Assembly (NCBI RefSeq): GCF_932294415.1
Contig: NC_065543.1
Location: 27,113,530-27,177,529, forward strand
Origin: Quercus robur
Lineage: Eukaryota; Streptophyta; Magnoliopsida; Fagales; Fagaceae
DNA length: 64,000 bases
Direction: 5' to 3'
This document shows positions 1-11,400 of the stretch, piece by piece. Positions within the stretch are counted from its first letter, which is position 1, and every line of letters starts with the position of its first letter. The position numbers and the translations under genes were made by a program. The notes below the pieces were generated by a model. The model did no database searches, had not been told where the DNA came from, and saw only the letters and a list, made by a program, of their open reading frames with translations.

Positions 1-3000
1 TTTTTAATGTTAACAATATCATGTGAGTCAACACCTGCTTCAAGTCCATCAAGTAGGCCTTGAACAAAGTCGTAGAAGTAATCAGGGTCATCACAAACTG
101 AGAATGCATGGACCTACAAATGGTGAAATGTAGAATTGAAATTAATTGATAGGTCAAGAACAGCAAATAAGAAACTACATTGACAAGGACAAACCTTTGA
201 CTTTAGTGTACTCAGCCATGATCCCAATGATAGACCAGCAATTGTGCCCCCACTGAAATTCAACACTATTACATATTAAATGGGTAGACGTAAAATCATG
301 ACAACTCTCCCCACAAATAAAAATTTAAGCTGAATAATCATTGTGAGGTAGAAAGTCCCATATAAGTTTGCTAGAACAAAACCAACTTTTCTTTGAAGGA
401 GTGCCAACATAAGTTGCTATAACAAAAAAGTAAAATGTATAAATTAATTTAAAAGGAAATCTAGCTCAGTGAAGTCATTTCGGTTGCATAGAGTCACTAA
501 CTAGGCAATGGAAATTCATAGAGGTGTGTTGGTACCAAACATAAAAATAAGGTGGTGTCTACTCAACTTGGTACTGATGTAATATGAATGGTTTCAATCC
601 TAAGAATAAGAATTAGGGAGACATTGATGATTTTACTTCTTAGTAGAATAAAAATAAAGACTTATGAAAAAACTTAAAAAGAAAATTATTGGAACAAATC
701 CTAAACTCATGACAGCCATTATATTACAAAGTACACCTAACATATGGAAAGATAACTTTAGTCCTTGCTACTTAAATTGGCACCAAATCTTTCCTTAATT
801 GAATCTATGCCCAAGAAATGGCTGATTGTGCCATGGACTCAACCTGCTCACTTTCTAGAACTTTATCCTCTATAGTCAACATGTGAAACTGCAAAAAAGC
901 ATATTGTGGCATCAGATTTTCAATTGCATTACCAATCACTGGTTGCACATTAACCATAGCTTAATGTATGACAGATTCAGGGAACTCTGCCTGCTGATGG
1001 TCTACCACCTTTTGGGTTTAAATTTGTGGCTTCAGGGATTATGAGTAGTATCTAGAATTTGTCAATTGAGTAGTGTTTGGAAAAGATAGGGTTCAAGGGA
1101 TGAAGAGTGGCTGAAACAGAGAAGGATAGGTAGCACAACTTTTGGGTGTAGCAGCAGAAATAAGGATTTAAGGGATTGTTTTAAAAGGTGATTTGAAATT
1201 CCAAAGTTTGGGAAAAGTTAGACCCTTTGAGGTTTCAAATCTGTCCTACATCAAGGCTCTTCCACAGAAGTAGAAGTTTTGACCATTTTATGGAGTCCCT
1301 GTTATGAAGGAAAAAACTGTAAATTTGATTTTAATGGTGCCTCAGTAAAAATAAAATATCATATAATAACTGAGATTATGACATGCTGGCATAAGCTTTG
1401 GATGTAGAAGTGCAGTATTATAGGCTAGGAAGAAAGTAGGAATATAAGAGATTATGATAGTTGAGGCACCACATCTCACCAGTCAAGTCGCACTTTGAGA
1501 TCTAGACTCTTGTGGAATCTATCTACTTTTTGTTTTTCTTTTTGACAAGTCAATTATATTAATACTAAATATTAATGTTATGAGTAATAGGGGCAAAACA
1601 ATAATTCATGTACTTCTTTATATATAAATAATATTTTATGTGTTAGGGTTGACTTATCAAACCCTAAACACCTTCACCATAAACAACATGGTATCAAGTT
1701 GAATCATACATTAGACTTTTGTTTAGACTTTTGTTGGGAGTTGTATGGTAAACCCTCAGCTCACCAAGCTAGTTTTCAAGTTGAAGAACCGCCTTCATAG
1801 TCACTTCCACCAACATTCAGAGTAGTTTCTATTCTTGAAGAAGAGTATAATCGCTTCTCTTCTCTGCATTCCAACTCTGTTGGGTCTGATTCTACTGCCA
1901 CTTTGGCTCAACAAGGTACTTCCACTGCTTGTCTTGCCACTCAGGTCCCTTGGGTCATTGACTCAGGTGCTACTAATCATATGACAGGTACTTCAGGTTT
2001 ACTCTCTAACCTTGAGCAATCTAGTAGTCTTCCCAATGTTACATTGGCAGATGGCTCAGCCACTACAGTTTCTGGTTTGGGCACTGCCAATTTTAGTCCT
2101 AATCTCTCTCTCTTCTGTCTTATATATTCCTTTTAACCTTTTGTCAATTAGAAAGCTTACTAAAATTTTGAATTGTGCTGCCATTTTTTTATCCACTCAT
2201 TGTATCTTTCAAGATCTCAAGACGAGGAAGATTATTGGTGGAGGGCATGAAGCCGGTGGACTTTAGTACCAGGATTGATGTGGTTCTTCCCGTTTAGTGA
2301 CTTCTCATTTGTCTATCTCACCTCTTCAGCATCATTGTCACCTTGGTCATCCATCTCTCTAGAATTTGAAGTCATTAGTTCCGTCATGTTGTCAAATTGA
2401 GTCTTTACAATGTGAAGCATGCCAGTTGGGTAAACACCATAGGGTACCTTTTGCCTCTAGGCGTGAGAGTCGTGTTAGTAGTCCTTTTCATTTAGTTCAT
2501 TCTGATATTTGGGGTCCAATAAACACTCCCTCATTGTTGGGATTTAGATATTTTGTCATTTTTGTTAATGATTATTCTAGAGTCACCTATCTTTATCTTA
2601 TGAAAGAACAATCTGAATTGTACTCAATTTTCAAATCATTTTATATGGAAATAAAGACTCAGTTTAATGCATCACTTCGTATTTTTCAGTCTGATAATGC
2701 TCGTGAATATTTTCATACATCTTTGTCTCAATTTTTTGATGACCATGGTATAATTCACCAATCTTCATGCCCCCATACTCCACAACAAAATGGTGTTGCT
2801 AAACACAAAATGCGTCATTTGTTAGAGGTCACTCGTGCCTTAAAGTTTCATATTTGTATTCCCAAATCATATTGGAGTGATGTTGTTCTCACTTGCCTGT
2901 CATCTAATTAATCGTAGGCCTTCCACTGTTCTAGGTGGTCAGATCCCTTATACTGTGCTCTCTCCTGATGCACCTTTGTTTCATCTATCTCTTAAGATCT

Positions 3001-6000
3001 TTGGTTGTGTGTGCTATGTTCATATCTTAGGTCCAAGGAGTGACAAACTTGATCCTAGATCCATTAAATGTGTTTTTCTTGGGTATTCTTGTACTTAAAA
3101 GGGATACCGATGTTACTCACCTACTCTTCATCGTCATTTCATTAGTGCTGATGTCACATTTGATGAATCTCAATCCTATTTCTCTCCTTCGGTTGCTAGT
3201 GACAGTTCTCCTCCTTATCTTCCTCTTCTACCACTTGTGTCTCCTATTGAATCTCCTCAGAAACCACTCCAAGTATATTGTCATTGGCAGAAACCTCCAA
3301 CAGAGACTTCTTCCCTGCCTAGTGATCTGCCTCTTGATCCTGCCTCTCTTCCAATTGCTTTGCGCAAAGGTAAGCGTTCTTGTACCTCTCACCCTACCTC
3401 TCAGTTTGTCTCTTATGGTCACTTGTCTTCATCTCTTCATGCCTTTACCACATCCTTGAATTCTACTGTTGTTCCTAAGTCTGTCCAGGAGGCTATGTCC
3501 ATCTTTGGTTGGAAGTTTGCTATGGAGGCAGAAATGTCTGCCCTGTCTGAAAAATGCTACTTGGTCTTTAGTTACTCGTCCTCTAGAGAAAACTACTCTT
3601 GGTTGTCGTTGGGTGTACACTATGAAGTATTTGCCTGATGGTTCTATTGAGCGTTTGAAGGCTCGCTTAGTTGCCAAAGGGTATACCCAGACATACGGTG
3701 TTGACTATGCCGAGACATTCTCACTTGTTGCTAAAATTTCTTTTGGCTGGATTTTAATCTCCTTGGCTGCTAATTTGGACTGGCCATTATTTCAGTTAGA
3801 TGTTAAAAATGCCTTCTTGAATGGCGATTTGAATGAAGAGGTGTATATGGAGCACCACTTGGGTTTGTTGCTTAAGGGGAGTCTAGAAAAGTGTGTAGGT
3901 TGCATAAGGCCATCTATGGTCTTAAACAATCTCCCAAAGCTTGGTTTGGTAAATTCAGTGAAGTAGTATTAAAATTTGGATTACGACATCGCCACTCTGA
4001 TCACTCTGTGTTTTCTCATACCTCTGATAGAGGAAAGATTTTGTTGATAATATATGTTGATGATATTATAATCAATGGTGATGACAAGTAGGGTATTGAT
4101 GATTTGAAAAGATACCTTCAAAACTCCTTTCGAACTAAGGATTTGGGTAAACTTCGTTATTTCTTGGGTATTGAGGTAGCACGATCTAAAGAAGGCATCA
4201 GTATATCACAAAGGAAGTATGTGTTTGATATTTTGGAAGAAATTGACTTGTTTGGATCTAAACCAGTGGAGACTCCTATGGATCCTAATGTCAAACTGTA
4301 TGAAGATTAGGGGGAGCTGTTACCTAATCCTAAGAGATATCGTCGTATGGTTGGTAAACTGAATTATCTCACAATTACTCCAAATATAACATTTGCAGTT
4401 AGTGTTGTGAGCTAGTTTATGAAAGATCCTCGCCTTCCACAATGGGAGGCAGTTATTCAAATTGTGAGGTATCTTAAAGCACATGCAGGCCGTGGTCTTT
4501 TGTATAAAGCTAATGGTCACCTATGGGTAGAAGCCTACATTGATGCTGATTAGGCTGGATCACCATTAGATAGAAAATCCACTACTAGGCATTGCACTTT
4601 TTTGGGAGGAAATCAAATTACTTGGAGAAGTAAAAAAAAAAACAGTTGTTGCCAGATCTAGTGTAGAGGCTAAGTATAGAGCCATGGCACACACATCATG
4701 TGAGCTTATGTGGATTAAGCATTTACTTGAGGAATTAAGATTTGTTGTGAAGCTGCCTATGACTATACATTGTAATAATCAAGCAGCAATTTACATTTCC
4801 TCCAATCCTATGTTCCATGAGCGAACCAAGCATATTGAAGTAAATTGTCATATTACTCGGGAGAAAGTAGAAGATAGTGTAATTGCTACTCCATATGTTT
4901 CTACAAGAGTCCAGATTGTTGATATGTTTACCAAAACTTTATGTAAGACTCGTTTGGGTTTATTTTTTACAAGCTAGGATTGTATGATATATATTCTCCA
5001 GCTTGAGGGGGAGTGTTATGAATAATAGGGGCAAAACAGTAATATCATGTACTTATTTATATATAAATAATATTTTATGTGTTAGGGTTGACTTATCAAA
5101 CCCTAAACACCTTCACCGTAAACAACAATTACAAATAGTACAATGGGTAAAAAATGGAGTATACAAGCTGTATACCCATAAGTAACCCAGCAAAATTAAG
5201 AGTAGAAAGAGTATGAAATTACACAAATTTGAAAGTCTCTACTCCCATCCAAGGACATCCAAAAGAAAGAATTCCAACAAATTGGGATTTTAACCTCTCA
5301 ATATACAATTCTAACCCATCAAAGGTCCTACGACACTACAGTTCAAACCCTATTTCTAAAAGGAATAGGTCTATGACACTAGCATTGAAGAACTCCTCTC
5401 CCTACTTTAGGCATCACCCACTTTACTACCAAAACCACAAATATGAAATACCATAACTTCCTTACCATCAGGCAATGCAGACCAAGTGATCAACATGCTC
5501 TTCATCATGTTTGCACATCACATTGACTCACAATGAACATAACTTGTTTCATAAGATATAAGATATCTATAACGAGTATCAATGCCAAAAAAACCATCCG
5601 CACAAAGAAAGCCACCCTCAAAGGAGCCTTCACCCTCCAAATTTCCTGCCAAGGGAAATCTGAGACATCATTCTCTCTCAATGCCTTATAGTATAAGCAA
5701 ACACGAAAACACCCATTTTTGCTTAATTTCCAAAACGCCTTGTCCTTCATATCCACACTTATTTGGGTAGAATACATCCCCTCAAAAAAATTAATGAATA
5801 ACTCCAGTTCCAATCCTAAGCATGCCTCACAAAAATTGAATTCCAATGCACTCAACCATTTGTCATCTCTATATACTTGTTGACCCTAGCATTTTTATTC
5901 ATAGCAAGCTGAAATAGTTAAAGGAATAAGGACAGTAGGTTAGAGTTGGAGAACCAATTATAATGACTCTTTTGCCATCCCCAAACCACCCTAAAACTAA

Positions 6001-8356
6001 CAAACCTACACAAGCTATATCATCCCTCTCTAATGGACTTCAAACTACTAGCCTATGTATTGTACAAATTGAACTAGAAATCTAATCCCCCTCTCCTTCA
6101 TATTTTAACGTCACTACCTGCTTCCAAGAATGATTATTCTTTCAGGTGAACCTCCATAGCCACTTAACTATCATTGCTTAAGTAAATGTACTCAATTTGA
6201 TTATTTTAAATAATTCAAATTTTTATTCTTTAATATTGTGTTTTTATAATAAGATATAAATTTAAAAATCTAAGTATATCCAAATAACATAAATGTCAAC
6301 TCTCGAGAATTTTAATTCTTGAGTTTAAAGAATTTATAATTGTTGAGATTAAAAATTGTCAACAACTGAACAGACCCTAATATTACATGCACCTAGCTTC
6401 TTTGGAACCCAAGTTATCAATGAAGCACATTTACCTCCTCTCAAAAGATCCCTCCATATGAAACTCATGTAAATACTTCATCATGTCTTCTTTTATCACT
6501 TCCCAACATCTTTGGAAGAAGGCTACGAAGAATCTGCCAGGAAAAAGGGCCTTATCTTTTTTTGATAGGTGAAAAAGGGCCTTATCCGCACTCATAGATT
6601 TAAAAACTAAGAGAACTTTATCCTCATCAAATAAACTCTCAAGCCATTCACTCTCTTCATCCCAGCAAACTCAAGGCCTTCCACCTTAGGCTGCCAATCA
6701 ATGGGGTCTTTGTACAAACCTTTAGTCAAAACTAAACCATACACATCAATATTACCAATAAAATTTGATCATCTGCACCAATTGACCAATCTGTGAAAAA
6801 ATTTCATGCTATCATCTCCTCCCTTCAACTGTAATGCCCTGGAGTTTTGTCTCCAACCATTTTCTCCATCAAAGCAATCTTCTTTAACAGAGTATTCAAA
6901 TCATGTTTGCTCCTTTCTTCATCATTCAAGCCACCCTCCTCCTTTAAATCAAGCCTCAACAACTCATCTATAATTTTGTTTTTCTGCACATCAATATCTC
7001 CACAATCCTCCTTACTCCACTTTTTCAGATCACCTTTCACTTTGAAAAGCTTCTTTGTCCGGACAAAACTAGCAGAGTCCATCACCCTATGGCCTTCCCA
7101 CCAAATTTTCACATTTTCCGCAAAAGCAGATACTTTTAGTCACATGTTCTCAAAACTAAATGAACACTAACCTGTACTCAACCCAGCTAGACAGTATGAT
7201 CATCTAACTCTAAATGTGCCAACAACCTCTGAACTATTCCTTCCACATCAATGACACCCAAAAAACAATCAATGTGAGAAAGAGACAGTTGGTCCTGGTT
7301 ACCCAAGGAGAAAAAGGCCCTATAATGGAAAGTCTTACAACTCAAGTACATTAATAAATTTGGACAAGCCTTGTATTGCTTGTGGAAAAAGTCTGGCAAT
7401 TCCATCTTTCACATAGAAGTCACAACACATTGAAATTCCCCTAAGCACCAAGCTACATCTCACCTCCTTCCAACACCATTTAGCCCTTACCATAGATTTG
7501 ACCTCATCCTACATCATTTGGGCCATAGACAACTGTAGTCCACTCAAAATCACCTTCCACGTTTCTAAACATTCACAAAACCTAGAGAATTCACCTACTA
7601 CATAGTCAACTATCTCTACTAAACGTTTATCGAACATCAACAATATTCCACCAGCACTCCCAACTGCCCCCAACACCCACCAATTTACCAATGGACATAT
7701 ACTCCTTAGTATTTCTTTAGTCGTGATTTCTATTTTGGTTTCTTGTAGATAGATTGTCTCCTCTTTATTCACATAACATAGTCTCTGCCCCCATACATTT
7801 TCATTGATCATTAAGACCCTCTCACATTCCATTTGTATCCTTGTCCATGCAATGTCAATAGCCCATACCCTCTTCCAGGGTCACCTCTTCCCCTGATATG
7901 CCCTACCCTGTACAACATAATTTATAGGTAAGTTTAGTTAATAGCTTTTACTATTTTTTTTTTTTTTTTAAATGTAATTTTCAATAATTTTATTTAGAGT
8001 GTGCTTATTTTTTGCTTGATTTAGATGTTTTGTATTAATATTTTTAAGTGGTAAAAAAAGGGTGTTATTTAATATCTATATAAAAAATATATATTGGAAG
8101 ATTTGTGATTTTCTGTACAAGCCAAATGCAGAAAAGAGAGAAAAAAAACTCAAAACATTTTCAAGAACGCAAAGAAACACCAGAAAACAAGCAGATTTCC
8201 CTCAATGTAGCATGACCTTTTAAAATTCTAAAGACATAATGACAACAAAACATATTCAACGAGTTAAAGACAGGTCTTAGAAAACAGGCTAACAAAATGG
8301 ACTAATGGGCCTTCTTTGGGTTTAAATTATCCCATATCACTAATTAAAGAGAAGTT

Positions 8357-8401
<45 letters not shown>

Positions 8402-11400
8402 GGGGAGAGGAGGAATTGTTGGCAGCGGAAAATATTAACAGATGGAATAGAGTGGAACCTTCCACAGGCTACAACAATATCATCAAATTTTATTTGGCTA
8501 GTCCCAATCTGAAGTTGCTGCTCAATCTCCCGGATCGCTTCAATATAACCCCTGAACAGAACAATATCATATGAAAAAGTTAGCATGGAGAGAGCAATTA
8601 TAATAAGATTAGAACAAGAAATTAAGGAAACTTGTGGGACAAAATATAGACCCTGAACAAAACAATATCACATACAAAACTTAACATATAGACAGCAATT
8701 ATAATAAGATCTGAACAGGAAATCCTTATTAAAAAACAAGATTTGAAAAGGAAATCAAAGGAAACTTGTGGGGGAAGAAGAAAAGGACAGAACTCAGCAT
8801 GAAAGAAAGAGATTTTAAGTGCAAATTTATAGGGAAGTGCACAACCACACAAACTGTTTGTTCTTTTTATCACACACAAAAAGAGAGAAAAGGAAGAAAA
8901 GATGAGAGAAGTAATTAAGAAAAATTGGCAACTAGTACTTCAGATCCCTTTTCAATTTTCTAGAATAATTTATTACAAAGATGCCAAGTGGGCATCACCA
9001 AACTACACACAATATTCAGAAGTGGAATGCCTAATGGAGAGTCAAAGGTGACTAAAACTGACCTTGGGCCCCAAAACAGCCAAAACACAATAATTATACA
9101 GTAGCAGAGCACCTAGGTCACAAACTTCCTCATGGAGCCCAAAATCTACAAGGAAAAAAAAAAGCAGAAGACAAACCAAAACCCAACCTGAAACTCTTTG
9201 GAAAATCAAATCAGCCTGATCATTATTAAGAAACCTAATTGGAAAGTCCTTGGAATCTAGGGGATTCCAAGAGCTCACAGGAGCAAAAACTTTTCACCAT
9301 TTCCACCACCTTATTGCTGCCATAAAAAAAAAAAAATTTTAAAAACACTATTAAACAATCAACTCTTTTGATTCCTTCCATGTACGCAAAGCATAAAAAC
9401 GTGTGCTTTCCCCTCTCAAACTAAATAAAATAAGATTTACCCAAAAAAAGAGTGCTTGAGACCAAAAAAATCATTCAGCTATCAAAGACCATTCAGCAAA
9501 ACAGAAGACAGACCAAACCACTGATGCAGGTTGATAACAACTGAAAATTGAACAATTAACTGTGCGACCTAACAACAAATAATCCACCATTTAACCAAAG
9601 CTATTGACACAGGACAACTAGAACAAAATGAAACAATAGGAAAGTAAAGATATATGACCTATGAGTCAGTACCTAGGCCTGACTTAGAGTCAGCACCTAA
9701 GGTGATACTGAAGTCAGCACCAAACCAAAGAGAGACCAAAAGGCCATTTTTTTCATCTACCAAAATATCAACTATCTCCAAAAGGAGTACAATAGTTTGC
9801 TTATAAATGATTGCTAAACCCTAGTTCTAAATGACGTAGGAAATCCTAATTGCAATATTACAAAAAAAACCTTGCTTCCAAATATTAAAATACTAATAGC
9901 CTAATAAACTACTAGGACCTAAAACATAAAAGTACAATTGACTGGCAAACATAAATAATACTAAATAAAAATCTTCTTGCATTTCCTGCATCAGCTATAG
10001 CCTCTGGTTCAATTGGTCCCTCATAAAATCTCATCCAACAAGGATGTTGACATAATCATATATTAGGAGGAAGAAGCATTGAAAAAGTTGGCACTCCTTT
10101 CCCACAGATTCCTGCCAGAGACCAAAAAGTAGACTGGGAAACAACTTCAGTCACAAAGGACAGGGCACCCTTCCTCCTCACTGCATCATAAACTAAAATA
10201 AAATAATTTTTTTCCAGAAAGTAGATGAAATCTGGAAATTCTTCATCACCACATTTCTTTTGTTGGAACAAAGACCAAGGACCAGACGATTTCCAGGAAA
10301 AGAAATTGGCAAGCTATTGCCTATCTGTCATCAAATAAGGATGTGGAAATTGGTTCCTAAAGGGAAAATCACAAGACCTCCTATAAATTCAGAACTTCAA
10401 TTATTCCTCGCCACAAAGTAGATCCTACTTTTGAAATGTACCTAAAACAACCCCACCCTTCCCCCCCCAAACCCCCCCCCCCCCAAAAAAAAAAGAAAAG
10501 CAAATAATAATACAGAAAATTAAATGATTACAACAACCAAGCTCCTAACAGGCAAAACAAGAAGCCATATTTTGCAACTACAAACTCACCACTCCCTTCC
10601 AGATTCATACATACATACATACATATACATATATATATATATATATATATATGTTTGTGTGTATGTGTGTGTGTGTGTGAATCCAAATTGTTCTTTACAC
10701 TTTGTCCCTCACAACAGTTACTGTGTAAACAAAGAAACACAAACTAAAAAATATATTTCCCAAGATTTGGTAAAATATTCTAGAGTCACCCTATGGCCAT
10801 GAAATTTGCAGCATAACCAGGATTACTTAAAAGTCTACTCGCATGCTTTCCCAAGTCTTCTTTCAGGTATCAAACAGGTTCCAATGGTCTTTGACCAGAG
10901 ACCAATTTGATACAGTGTAAAACATAAGATATTAATTATTTCATTTCAAGTAGCTTACAAGGAAAGTTTACTATAATTTTCAAATTACAACATTATTACT
11001 CCCAAACAATAGAATCAAATGGAAAAATAGAATAACATAGACATCAGTGACCCAATCTCACCAGGTCCCTAGGGAGTTTGATCCACCAACAGGAATAACA
11101 TATGGCCTTCTTCCTTCATTTAGCAGCTTTTCTTTTAAGAGATTAGTAAGAGTCTGAGATTAAAGTTCATATGAGCAAAGAAAATTACTAAGTATATTAG
11201 CAATGGAAAAAAGTACCAGTTTATTAATATCCCAAAAATAGATATTGGTAAACAACAGTAATATAGTCTGTCATATGTAGCTTAGGAGAGTCTATAAATC
11301 AGTAGACAATGTGTTATCTCAGCTGATTGCTTGAGGTAACACAAATTTCATTTTACTAGTTCAGCCACATAGAATCACTCCAATGGTCAAAAGCAAAAAG

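Larger units (their letters stand above)
1576..5127 (+). mobile_element. Ty1/Copia retrotransposon, gag-deficient and inactivated
   Basis: Two near-identical short LTRs (113 and 114 bp) flank 3.3 kb. Internal order is protease ([14 protein letters not shown] near 1950), GAG-pre-integrase and zinc-binding region ([14 protein letters not shown] near 2415), integrase core (HSDIWGP near 2500), reverse transcriptase ([15 protein letters not shown] near 3605; [17 protein letters not shown] near 3800; YVDD near 4055) and RNase H (near 4540-4940). Protease-integrase-RT order is Copia-specific. Only a short stretch precedes the protease, so nearly all of gag is missing. Stops and frameshifts break the polyprotein repeatedly, for example the stop at 4089 just after YVDD. 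Flanks are ATTAA (1571-1575) and ATTAC (5128-5132), a 5-bp target duplication with one mismatch. It is antisense to DCD. Confidence 0.93.
1525..7860 (-). mobile_element. Degenerate L1-type LINE, split by a Copia insertion
   Basis: Read on the minus strand, an endonuclease start with WNVRG lies near 7838, followed by a LQETKIE motif (7832-7509), more endonuclease (7405-7187) and the linker before reverse transcriptase (7112-6825). The C-terminal zinc-binding region ([12 protein letters not shown], then [13 protein letters not shown]) is at 5855-5580. Most of the reverse transcriptase core is missing. The 3' UTR continues from about 5500 to 5133, is interrupted by the Copia, and resumes at 1575-1545 before an A-rich tail at 1544-1525. 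Frameshifts and deletions make it inactive. It lies in DCD intron 6 in the same orientation as the gene. Confidence 0.8.

Noticed and set aside
8344..8586. Proline-rich C-terminal frame
   Set aside because: It is DCD exon 6 read through the donor into the poly-C tract.
10056..10271. 71-codon frame in DCD intron 5
   Set aside because: No recognised motif and no neighbouring exon in frame.
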